64,000 bases of DNA from Zygnema cylindricum (lineage: Eukaryota > Streptophyta > Zygnematophyceae > Zygnematales > Zygnemataceae): positions 28,180 through 92,179 of the forward strand of contig JBBHKE010001580.1 in NCBI GenBank assembly GCA_037447655.1, read 5' to 3'. The notes under the pieces were generated by a model, which was not told where the DNA came from, ran no database searches, and worked only from the letters and a program-made list of their open reading frames with translations. The translations under genes were made by a program, and so were the position numbers. Of this stretch, positions 50,176 through 60,322 are shown one piece after another; the stretch's first letter is position 1, and each line of letters begins with the position of its first letter.

Positions 50176-53100
50176 AGAGAGAGAGACCTATAGGCTTAGC
50201 GAGGAAAGCGAGGGCCCGGTTGACAAAGTTTCCGAGGTTTTTCAAAAGTTCGTTGTTTTGTTTTGCTTGGAGGTCAGCCCACGTGAAAACCGTGTCGGAA
50301 ACCTGAAAAACAAAAAAAAAATGTTTGATAAAAAATAAACAAATGAATGAATGAATAAATAAATACTCGACAGAAAAATGAATGTTTTGTTAATAAAAAA
50401 GCTCCCCTCCCCCTCCTCGTACCCTCTTCCTCTCCCTCCCTCCCTCCCCCTCCCTCTCCCTCCCTCCCTCCCCCTCCCTCTCCCTCTCCCTCCCTACCTC
50501 TGGTCTGTTTGTCGCAAATAGTATCTCCAGACTTCGGTGGGAATTCCAGTTGATTTCGCGTCGTTTCCGAAGACTCCGACTCCTCGGGACTTGGAAAATT
50601 TTCCTCCCTCGTAATTTAAATATTCCGTAACACTTATCGTACGCATTATCGTCCACGGTTCCTCCGTCCCGAGAAGAGTGCAAGGAAAAATAACCTAAAC
50701 GCACGGAAAAAACGCACCAAAAACGCAAAAATCACATAAAAAAACACACAAGAAACGCACAAAAACGCATGAAAACGCATGGGAAAAAGAACAGAAACGC
50801 ACAAAACGAACGAAAAATGGATGAAAAAACAAACGTATGAAAAACAGAGGAAACAGGTGAGAAAATGTGCAAAAGAACACGAAAAAAAAAAAAAAGGAAA
50901 AAAAGAAAAAAAAAAAAAAAAAAAAAAAAAAAAGGAAAAAAAAAACAAAAAAAATCAAGAAAAAAAAGAAAAAAAATGAAGGTCAGAAGACGTGGAATAA
51001 ATGAAAGAATGAAGAGGAACATAAAAACAAATATAAAATACCGTATGAAAAGGAACGTTATCTTTTCCCATAAATTGGACAAGTTCCACATCTTCCGGAC
51101 GGTTCCACCATTCTCTCCATTGGGGGGTATAATTCGCCGTAATCGATATATACCCGATTGGGGCGTCAAACCACACATAAAACACCTGGATTCCGTACAA
51201 AAAAAAGACGGAAAAAAATGCAGTTTCAAATAAATTAATTTGAGTCGTTTTTAAGGTTAGTTGCGGGTTTTCTTGAGGTTTTTTGAGGTTTTCTGTGGTT
51301 TTTTTTTAGTACTTATTCAAGTTTTTCCGGGGAAAAAAATAGGGATAGAATAAAAAATTGGAGATTAAACAGGCATAAAACTCGAGCTAGATTCCGTACA
51401 ACAAAAAAAAAACAAAAAAAAACGCATTTTATAATGAGTTTTTCACAGGTATTTCTCGGTATTTTTTTAGTGTTTTCCAAAAAAAAAATGAATAGAAAAT
51501 GAGGTTTCTTTATAGGGAATTAAATTTACCCAATCAGGGAAATAAACACATAAATAATATACCTGAATTTCTGTACAACGAAAAAATGATAAAAAAAATA
51601 AGAGTTTCAACAATTTTTTCTCGAGTTATTTTTTTTTTTTATTTCGAGTTTTCCAAGGAAAAAAATGGATAGAAAACTATGCTTTCTGAAGTGGGTATAA
51701 ATAATTAAATATTCGGAGCGTCAAAAACAAAGAATAAAATTATACAAAAATGAAAAAGAAAAAGAAAAGACAAACATTCACCAATTTTTTTCTGGGTTTA
51801 TTTTTAAGGTTTTTTCTTTTTTGTTTTTCTGCAAAGTTATTTTGATAAAAAAAGAATCAAAAGAAGAGTGTTAAAAACCCTAAAAATATCCAATTGGTGG
51901 GTAAAGCCTCAGAAAAAACACTCAACTCCATACAAAAAAAAGAGAAAAAAACCAGGATAGGGAGAGGGAGGCAGAGAAAGGAGAGCGAGAACGAGAGGGA
52001 GACCGAGAGGGAGACCAAGAGGGAGAGGGAGAGGGAGAGGGAAAGGGAGAGGGATAGAGGGACAGAGAGAGAGTGGGGGCGAGAGCGAGAACAAGAGGGA
52101 GAGGGAGAGCGACAGGGAGAGGGAGAGAGAGAGTGAGAGCGAGAGAAAGAACAAGAGGGAGAGGGAGAGGGAGAGGAAGAGCGAGAACAAGAGGGAGAGC
52201 AAGAATAGAGCGAGAATAGAGCGAAGACAAGAGGGAGACGGAGAGCAAAAACAAGAGCTTAGACAAGAACGAGAGGAAGAGGGAGCGCGAGAGCGAGAGA
52301 GGGACAGGGAGAGGGAGAGTATCGGATCTCACCTTTTCTTTATATTTCTCCAAAGGGACGGGAACTCCCCATTTCAAATCTCTTGTAATACATCTCGGTT
52401 TTAATCCGTCTCGAATCCACGCATTGGTGGTTTGTATTGAATTCGAACTCCATCCTCCCAAGACCGATTGTGACGTGACGTACTTTTCGAGTCGATCTTT
52501 TAGTTTCGGGAGGTCGAGAAATAAATGTTCGGTTTGACGAATTCGAGGAGGATTGCGGCAAATCTTGGCCAGAAAAAAACGAAAAAAAAACGAAGAAATG
52601 GACGGTGAGTTTTTTTTATATTTTTCGGGGATGTTTTTTTGGTTTTTTTTTGTTTTTTAAGGATTTTTTTATGGATTTTTGGAGGGATTTTAGAGTTTTT
52701 CTGGGTTTTTATAGGGCCCGGTTCGATGAAAATTGAGGAGGATTTCTGTGAATCTGAGCGGAAAAAAAAAGAAACAAAAAAGAGAGGGAAAAAAGATACC
52801 AAAAAAAAAAAGATCTCACGTCGCATAATAGGGTTTACAAAGTTGTCGAGATTCAACAAAGTTCCCACATTTATCACATCTCTCCACCTCAAAAAGAGTA
52901 AAAAAAAAAGTAATAATAGAAATGATAATAATTTTCCATATTTATCGAATCGGTCTCCTCTCGCGGAAAAAAAGACCCAAACCAAGTCGAATAAAAAAAA
53001 CAAAAAAAACACGAAAGAAAAAACTAGAAGGAAACAAAAACCGGAAAAAAACAAAAACCTTACATTGCATCGAGGATTTATAAGGTCGACGGGATTCAAA

Positions 53101-54345
53101 AGTTTTCCACATTTATCACATTGGTCTCCTCTCGCATCATCGTATCCACATCCGGGAGTCGGACAAGTTCCCTCGACAAATCGATCCGCGAGGAAACGGT
53201 GACACGTGTCACAATAAGGCTTACACACCACAAAAAAGGGAGAGACAAAAATAACATGAGGCAAAAAAATAACATTAGAGGAAAAAAAAAAACATGAGAG
53301 AAAAAAAAACATGAGAGAAAAAAAAAAGAGAAAAAAGAAAAGAGAGCGAAAGAAAAAAACAAGAGAGGAAAAAAAAAAAACGGGAGGAAAACAGAGGACA
53401 AGTTAGGCTCAAATTTCAGTTTAAATTGATTGAGTCACGTCGGTCGGATTTGTTCAGATTTGGTCAGATTTAGTCCGACATCAGTCAGCTTTTGGTCAAA
53501 ATTTGGTCATTTTTGGATATTTTTTTGTCACGTGTCGTTATGTTTGTTAATTTTGACTTTAATTTGGTCAGGATTTTAACCAATCCGGGGCCATTGTGGG
53601 GATAATCGGGCAATTGCATTCTAAAACTGGCAAAACTCACTAAAATGAGTCAATTTTAATGAATTTACCAGTGAATAAATAACTTCAATTGGGTTTTCTC
53701 GAGTCAACAGCAGTCACTTGCTTCCAAATTTCAACCGATTTTTAAAAAATTAAGTCAAAATTGGTCAAATTCAAACCAGCCCCAAAGAATTTCAGTTAAT
53801 TTCGGTCATTTTTTAGTCAAAATCAGTCAATTTTCAGACAATTCCAGTCAATTTCAGTGAAATTTAGGGAGCTTTTGCCAAAAAGTTCTAAAGTTTAGTC
53901 AATTTAATGTTATGTCCAGTCTTCATTCGAATTTTGAGGGAAAAAAAAAGTCAAAACGAGTGTAAGTCAAGAGCAATTTTGCATAAAAGTTTTACATTTT
54001 AGATCATAATACACATTTTAAACTATGATACCTACATCAATTATGTATAAAATTTTACATTTTAAATTACGATACCTGTTCCATGGTGTCCTCCAGAAGT
54101 CTCCCTTTGTCCAAAAGAGATTTAAAAATACTTTGCGCAATTTCCGTCTGTTGGGGCGTCGAAGTTCGACCAAATTTATCAAAACTAATTTCGAACCATT
54201 CGTAAATTTGTCGGTGAATTTCATGATACCTTTTTCGGAAAAAAAAGGAGAAGGAAAATAAAGAGAGGTAAAATAAAAGAGAATGAAAAGTAAGGAAATA
54301 TATAATCGCCTAAATTTGTCGGTGAATTTCACGATACCTTTTTGT

Positions 54346-54416
<71 letters not shown>

Positions 54417-56125
54417 CGTAAATTTGTCGGTAGATTTCATGATACCTTTTTCTGAAAAAAGGAGAAGGAAAATAAAGAGAGGTACAAAAAAGAGAATGAA
54501 AAGTAAGGAAATATATAATCGCCTAACTTTGTCGGTGACTCTCTTCACGATATCTTTTGTCAAAAAAAAAAAAAAGAGAAGAGGATCCAAAAGAATAAAA
54601 AAAGAGAAGTTAAAAGAGAGGTAAATAAGAAAGAGAGAGATAAAAGGAATAAAAAATAAACCCAAAAACCTAAAAAATAAAGGGAAAAAAATGTCCAAAA
54701 CCCCATTTTTTGTCAAGTTCTATTCATCCAAATTTTTCCATATTTTACCCGAAAAACAAAACACACACAAAAAAAAAAAATACAAACAAAGATAGCATAA
54801 CATAAGATTAAAAACAACAAAAAATAAAATAGAAAAACAACAAAAAATAGCCGAACAAAGAGGGAAAAAAAAGGGACTCACTTGTCACAAGTTTCCTATA
54901 AATACTGAAAAAAAATAGCAAAACATATGACCAAAAACAATGACAAACAAACAAACAAACAAAAAAACAAAAAGAAAATTTAGCCGAACAAAAAAAATAA
55001 AATCCCGTGGAGTCAGTCGCCTCTTCCATTTAAAATAATAGAAAGACAAAAAACAAAAAAAAAAAAAATAGGACCCACTTGTCACAAATTTCCTGTGGAG
55101 TAATTCCCTCTTCCATGGCCTTAGTTTCCGTTGCCGTCCCATATTCGTCCGTTCCACACATATAAATGATATTATGACCCCTTCGTCGACAAAATCTCGC
55201 AAAAACATCGGCACTTAAAACACCTACAAAACCCAATTTTTGGAATATTACGAATACTTTTTTTAATCAAAGCCTTTTTTTTTAATCATGGCCTTTTTTT
55301 TTCCTGATTTTTTTTGAATAATTTTGAATTTTTTTGAATGGTTTAGAACATTTTTTAATTTCTTTGAAAAAAAAAAAGTAAATAAACAAAAGAAACAAAA
55401 AAGAAAATTACAAAAAGAAAAAATAAAAAAAATAAAACTTACATCCAATAATGTTCCCTAAATGAGGAACATTATTAACATAAGGAAGAGCACTTGTCAC
55501 CAAAATATTTCGTCTGCCGGGAATCGGAATTTTGGGGTTTTCCGAAACAACCTCATTGGTCGGATTTTCCGATAACCAAAAAGTTTTAAAAGAATCGAAA
55601 ATAGTTTTCGGAGGGCTGCCCGAAATAACTTTTTCAATACCCTGAGAGAAAGGAGGACTTGAAGCTAATTTTCTATTCCCATTAAAAAAAAAAAGAGAGA
55701 AAAAGAAAAGAAAGAAAAAAGAAGAGAGAAACAAAAAAAACAAAAAACGTTTAAATAAAATTGATTAAACTGATGATACTCATGATGTTGACTTAGTTTT
55801 TGAGTTATAACTAAAAAGAAAGAGGCTATTTGAGAGAAGAGAGAGAAAAAGAAGAAAGGGAAAGAGAAAGAGAGGGATTACCTGCATCAATCCCTGAGAA
55901 TGGGAGAATTTTGTCTTCTAGTGGACTGAAGGGAGAGAGAGAGTGAGAGAGAGAGAATTACCTGAACCAATCCCCGAGAATGGGCGACTTTTTGTCTTCT
56001 AGTGGATTACCTGGTCCATAGAGAGAGAGAGAGAGAAGGGGAGAGAGAGAGGGAGAAGAGAGGGGGGAGAAAAGAGGGATGAAGAGATAGAGAGAGGGGA
56101 AGAGAGGAAGATAGAGAAAGATAGA

Positions 56126-56168
<43 letters not shown>

Positions 56169-56463
56169 CCTGAACCAATCCCCAACAATGGGTGATTTTT
56201 TGTCTTCTAGTGGACTGCCTGGTCCGTACACAAAATATAGTGTGGACCACACAGCAATGTCAGCCAATGAGAGGCCGGAACCGACCAAAAACCCATTTTT
56301 AGAAATGGGGTTTTCCAAAATTGCAATTATTTCCTGTGAAAGAAAAAATTACATGGAAAAGGAGTTTCCGTTCGGTTATTTATTAATTGCTATATTTGCC
56401 AAAAAAAATAAAGAGAACTATTTGAAAATATATAACTCTTTAATATGTATGTATATATGTATA

Positions 56464-56543
<80 letters not shown>

Positions 56544-58830
56544 AGATGCAATAAAAAAAAAATGGAATAATAATATGTCGGGAGTCCCGAAGGAGGGAGG
56601 AGGGAGAGGGAGAGGGAGGGGAGAAGAGGAGAGGAAAGAGAGGGAAAGAGAGGAGAGAGGAGGAGGGAGGAGAGAGAGAGGGAGGAGAGGGAGAGATAGA
56701 TGGGGAGAGGGAGGAGAGAGAAAGAAAAAAGTAAAAGAAGAGGGACATTGAATGTAAGGTGAAAATAATGAAGGAATGGAATGAAAGGACGAAGAAGAAA
56801 TAATAACATTAATGGAATAAAAAAAAAAAATAGAATAATAACAGTAATAAGAATAAGAATAATCCATCAAAATTAAAGCTGTGAGAATATCTTTCCAAAA
56901 AAAAACAAAAAAAAACTTGAAACAAATAAATCCTCAAAATGTGAAAACATTTTTCTTACATTTTTCTTTCCCCTCTCACTCTCTCCCTCCCCTCCTCCCC
57001 CGCCTTTTTCTGGACTGATTAATATATGACGATAAAGAATTGCTTAATTTGAAAGAACACTTTAAAAAAAAAAAAAATAGCTAAAAAAAACGATGTAAAA
57101 AGGTAAAATATGGCATCAGCCCAAAACACCAAAAAATACTCTCAAAAGAAGCAAATATTATGTTTTTGTAAGAAAATAAAGACGTAAATACTGAGTGCAA
57201 AGAAATTGTATATTATGTATATTAAAAAAAATATATGTCTTCCCTTTTTTAAACCTAATTTTGTTTTATCTCTACTCTTTCAGTAATTTGGCTTCAACTA
57301 ATTTCTTCAAGAAAGAAAAAGAAGAGAGAGAGAGAGAGAGAGAGAATACAAAAAGAAATAAAAAAAGACAAAAAAGAGAAAAAAGAAAAAGGGAGAAAAC
57401 AAAGGGGAGGGGAAAAAAAAGGAAAAAAAAGGAGTTGACCAGTATTTGTTTTGAAGTAAACAAAAAAAATTAAGAAATTTTCTCAAAAAAAAGAGGGGGT
57501 TGGATTCAATTATTTCCTCTTCTCTTCCTTATCTTGAAATAAACTAAAATATGAGGAAAAAAAAAGCAATAATAATAATAATAAATAAAGCAAAAGGATT
57601 CGACTCAGTTTTGTCTCCACTTCTTTTTTTGTTTGGAATAAACTAATTTCAAAAGAAAAGACTAAAAAAAAAAAATGTATCTACTTTTTTCAGAGGTTGA
57701 AGCTCTTTTATCGCCGATATCAAAAAAGGACGAAAAACTGTTTCGTTCCATTCCAGCCATTCCTGAATTTCTGGAGAAAACCCCCAAAAAAATAGAAAAA
57801 AAAAAAGCAAAACAAAACAAATGGAGAAGAGAGAAAAAGAAAAAGAAATGAAAATCAGCAAGGAAAAAAAAAGGAGGAAAAGAAAAAGAATTTCTTATAT
57901 TAACCAAACAAAATTAAGCAATTTACTGCAAAATTGAGCTTTCAAAAATCCATGGTTTTTCCCCCTCCCCCTCCCCCTCCCCCTCCCCATCCTCCTTCCC
58001 CTTCCCCTCTCCCCCTTTTCTTAGTGGGTACAATTTCAAGGATATATTCGAGAATTGATATAAAAAAATAATAGATAAATAATAATTTTAAAAAGTTTTT
58101 AAAACTTTTTAGGGTTGAAAACACAATGGAATGCCTTGAAAAAAAAAGATGATTAATTAATTTCAAAAAAGAATGCCCTTTCAATTTCAATGCTCCTTCT
58201 TTCCTTTTTTTTCTTTTTTTTTTCTTTATTTGCTTCTTTTCTCTATTTCTGTTCTTTTTTTTCTTTTTCCTTTTTATTTTTTTTTAAGTAGGGTGTGTAA
58301 GAAGTATTTCCAATATTTACAAAAAAAAGCAGAAATTCAAAAATCCTTTTATATTTTTTTTCATAGGTTTATAGAGAAATTTTCCAAGATTTTTAGAAGA
58401 TTAAAATTCTAAAATCTTAAAATATTCGGTAAATAATAAAAAATGCAAAAACATAAAAAAATAATAATAATAAGTAAATAAGTAAAATAAATAAATAATT
58501 CGTGTGTATCTTTTACTTTTTTTGCATTTTCTTTCCATTTCTCGTTTCAGTTTAGACTATTTCTTTTCCTCTCTCTCTCACTCTCTCTCTCTCTCTTTTC
58601 TTCTCTTTTCATCATCACCCCCCCTCCCTCCCTCCCTCCCCCTCCCTCCCCCCCCAAATAATTGTCATCTTCTCCTCTCCCCCCTCTCAATCCAAAAAAA
58701 AAATACCGGAAGAAATATTTTCAGAGCTGCCCGAAATCGAAAAAAAAACGGCGATTGCGGACGGCTCGAATAAGACAAAATCCGAATTTTTTTTCGAGAG
58801 ATAAACCCCATTTTCCGAATTTTTTAAAAA
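47374..58830 (-). CDS. Methionyl-tRNA synthetase, cytosolic type (incomplete or damaged gene)
   Basis: Exons on the minus strand, in coding order: about 58830-58707, 57770-57685, 56333-56170, 55672-55443, 55223-55079, 54229-54076, 53219-53064, 52563-52333, 51185-51042, 50694-50498, 50302-50188, 49594-49479, 48054-47953 and about 47598-47374. All have GT..AG borders; from the second to the twelfth the phases agree, apart from a 1-nt loss in 50498-50694. The protein charges initiator and elongator tRNA-Met. Motifs: HLGN (HIGH) and KFSKSRG (KMSKS). Between the exons ending 49479 and starting 48054 about 230 residues are not found (anticodon-binding domain, linker, first half of the EMAP-II domain). 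The first coding exon with ATG is also missing. The gene may be a pseudogene, a misassembly, or have exons too diverged to see. Confidence 0.8.
48461..48705 (+). repeat. Purine-rich stretch with (GA)n microsatellite
   Basis: GGGAG and GAAAAG-rich sequence leads into about 37 GA units (48624-48697) and a short G run. It lies in the intron where the missing synthetase exons should be. Confidence 0.9.
49137..49280 (+). repeat. GGGTATAAAAT minisatellite
   Basis: More than ten units of the form GGGTATAAA(AT), 10-12 bp each, with small changes, in a synthetase intron. Confidence 0.85.
50080..50187 (+). repeat. (GA)n microsatellite abutting an exon donor
   Basis: About 50 GA units directly adjoin the splice donor of exon 50302-50188; on the sense strand the intron therefore starts GTCTCTCTC. 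Confidence 0.95.
51146..51945 (-). repeat. Tandem array of about 180-bp units derived from an exon edge and adjoining intron
   Basis: The first unit contains the true 5' edge of exon 51185-51042. Decayed copies of the same 40-60 bp edge (CCAATC..., CATAAA..., ATTCCGTACAA) recur at about 51370, 51530-51585, 51700-51750 and 51885-51940, spacing 174-191 bp. Each is followed by a related intron block (TTTCGAGTTTTCCAAGGAAA-like). Confidence 0.7.
51955..52320 (+). repeat. GGGAGA/GAGCGAGA-rich array
   Basis: About 365 bp of GAGAGG, GGGAGA and AGCGAGAAC units in a synthetase intron. It has no coding meaning. Confidence 0.85.
52817..52975 (-). repeat. Two decayed copies of the 3' edge of exon 53219-53064
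   Basis: A 73-bp stretch (about 52820-52893) reproduces the exon end including ATGTGATAAATGTGG and the region before the donor. A shorter one (52935-52975) repeats GAGAGGAGACCGATTCGATA. Both lie in the following intron. Confidence 0.6.
54309..54562 (-). repeat. Three partial copies of the 5' edge of exon 54229-54076, with a poly(A) run
   Basis: AAATTTGTCGGTGAATTTCA and its variants, followed by TACCTTTTT, recur at about 54312-54345, 54418-54450 and 54527-54562, after the genuine edge at 54190-54235. A run of about 63 A (54349-54411) separates the first two. Confidence 0.8.
54349..54411 (+). repeat. Poly(A) run of about 63 bases
   Basis: An uninterrupted A tract within a synthetase intron, between two exon-edge copies. 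Its length is at the limit of reliable sequencing. Confidence 0.9.
55881..56169 (-). repeat. Two copies of the 3' edge and donor of exon 56333-56170, with (GA)n spacers
   Basis: ACCTG(A/C)A(C/T)CAATCCC(C/T)GA with GTCTTCTAGTGGA recurs at about 55881-55925 and 55960-56018, as in the real exon end at 56168-56222. GA repeats fill the spacing, including a run at 56130-56164. Confidence 0.8.
56170..58830 (-). other. N-terminal GST-like domain exons of the synthetase
   Basis: Three exons encode a glutathione-transferase-like fold of the kind found at the N terminus of animal and yeast cytosolic MetRS, where it docks into multi-synthetase complexes. The first (58830-58707, left border uncertain) has [15 protein letters not shown]. 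It joins in phase 1 to [16 protein letters not shown] (57770-57685), and [18 protein letters not shown] with [10 protein letters not shown] follows (56333-56170). The join to the next exon reads DWFRKLASS, continuous in phase. The segment between exons 57685 and 56333 looks about ten residues short of the animal protein. Confidence 0.7.
56468..56545 (+). repeat. (TA)n then (GA)n microsatellite
   Basis: About 30 TA units followed by seven GA units in a synthetase intron. Confidence 0.95.
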
Positions 58831-58872
58831 GGGGGAAGAGACAATGGGGTCATTTTTGGTGGGAGGATTATT

Positions 58873-59460
58873 TTGGGGGGGGGAGGGAGAGAAGGAGAGA
58901 GGGAAGGAGAAAAAGAGGGAGGAGATGGAGGGAAGGAGAGCCCGGGAATCAGAGGGAGGGAAGTGGAGGGTATATGCCATAGTGGAGGGGAGAGGAGGGA
59001 GAGAAGGGAGAGAGGGAGAGGAGGGAGAGGAGGGAGGAGGGAGAGGAGGGAGAGGAGGGAGAGGAGGGAGAGAAGGGAGAGAGGGAGAGGAGGGAGAGGA
59101 GGGAGAGGAGGGAGAGAAGGGAGAGAGGGAGAGGAGGGAGAGGAGGGAGAGAAGGGAGAGAGGGAGAGGAGGGAGAGGAGGGAGAGGAGGGAGAGAAGGG
59201 AGAGAGGGAGAGGAGGGAGAGGAGGGAGAGAAGGGAGAGAGGGAGAGGAGGGAGAGGAGGGAGAGAAGGGAGAGAGGGAGAGGAGGGAGAGGAGGGAGAG
59301 AAGGGAGAGAGGGAGAGGAGGGAGAGGAGGGAGAGGAGGGAGAGAAGGGAGAGAGGGAGAGGAGGGAGAGAAGGGAGAGGAGGGAGAGGAGGGAGAGGAG
59401 GGAGAGGAGGGAGAGGAGAGAAAGAGGGAGAGGAGGGGGAGGAGGGAGAGGCACAGAGGG
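58873..59460 (+). repeat. GGGAGAGGA minisatellite with higher-order structure
   Basis: About 590 bp built from GGAGAGGAGGGAGAG and GAAGGGAGAGAGGGA blocks arranged in a repeating pattern of roughly 40-60 bp. The plus strand is almost pure purine. Frames through it give Arg-Glu-Gly or Leu-Ser-Pro repeats that are not genes. It separates the first visible synthetase exon from any upstream exon or promoter. Confidence 0.95.
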
Positions 59461-59849
59461 AAGTCAGAGGAGAGGGAGGAAAAAGGGGAGAAAGAGGAGG
59501 GAAAAAAAAGAAGGAAGAGAGGAAAAAGAGGTAAGAAACGGAAGAGAGGGAACGGAAGAGAGAGAGCGAGGGAGAGAAAAGAGGGACAGGGAGAGAAGAC
59601 GAAAGCGTAAAAAATGGGAAAAGGGGGAGGAGGGAGAGCGATTTAAGGGGTCCGGGGGAGGAAGAGAGGGGAAGAATGTACATCTCAACCCCGCTATCCC
59701 CCTTCATTGACTTGACATACCGTACTTTACAAGTTTTCCGTACGGATATATCATCGTTTCTCATGTACACGTGTCTTCGTACCAATGGTTATCCTTTCCG
59801 TACATTCGGTTTTCATTGTACCTTGTAGGAGTATGTACGGAAAGAAGTG

Positions 59850-60240
59850 TTGTTCAAATCGTGCGATTTTTTCAAATTTTACGATTGAAACGTATAATTC
59901 GTAACGATTTTGAAAATCGCAAAAAAACGTCTACTGTAAACTGAAACTGACAATTTACGGGGAAAGTACAATAATTCCCGTAATATGTACGGTTTTTTTT
60001 ACGGAAATGCACGGAATTCGAGGAAAAGATACGTCGTAGTTATTGATACTTTCTGTTCAATGAACTGAACAGAAATATCACGTAACTTGTACGTCTCTTC
60101 ATTGAAAATGTACGGACATTTTAGAAAAGAGACGTTGAAACGTCATACTATTTTCGCGGGATAAGTTTGAAAATTGTACGGGCGTCTTCTTCAATTTTTT
60201 TTGAAAGAAGCCGCCATGAAATATTGAAAACGAAACCGCA
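59850..60240 (-). repeat. Dispersed repeat shared (inverted) with 36160-36500
   Basis: TACGTCGTAGTTATTGATAC, TTTCTGTTCAATGAACTGAA, GGGCGTCTTCTTCAA and AAGAAGCCGCCATGA match the complementary strand of the element at 35808-36562. No coding capacity. Confidence 0.75.
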
Positions 60241-60322
60241 AGGAAGTCGCCTCCCTGTATCTTACCCTCCTCTCTCCCAAGCTTTTTACTATCCTCTCTT
60301 CCAAACTTCGACAAAAGAAACC

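Larger units (their letters stand above)
50188..55672 (-). other. Catalytic core exons of the synthetase
   Basis: Eight exons encode the Rossmann fold and insertions: [18 protein letters not shown] with HLGN at 55453-55464; [28 protein letters not shown]; the zinc-binding insertion YCDTC...[28 protein letters not shown] with [28 protein letters not shown] with [31 protein letters not shown] (KFSKS at 50587-50601); and FTWADLQAK with [11 protein letters not shown]. Apart from one 1-nt deletion near 50515 (between WRYYL and the ATNRPE block) the core is strongly conserved, which suggests recent or no loss of function. Confidence 0.85.

Noticed and set aside
57270-57320. Possible extra synthetase micro-exon ([10 protein letters not shown]-like) on the minus strand
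   Set aside because: An acceptor-like AG precedes it, but the only donor gives a phase incompatible with the next exon.
58687-59785. Several 240-290 codon open frames on both strands
   Set aside because: They cross the GGGAGA minisatellite and give only Arg-Glu-Gly or Leu-Ser-Pro repeats. Only the stretch about 58707-58830 on the minus strand has real protein character (synthetase GST-like exon).
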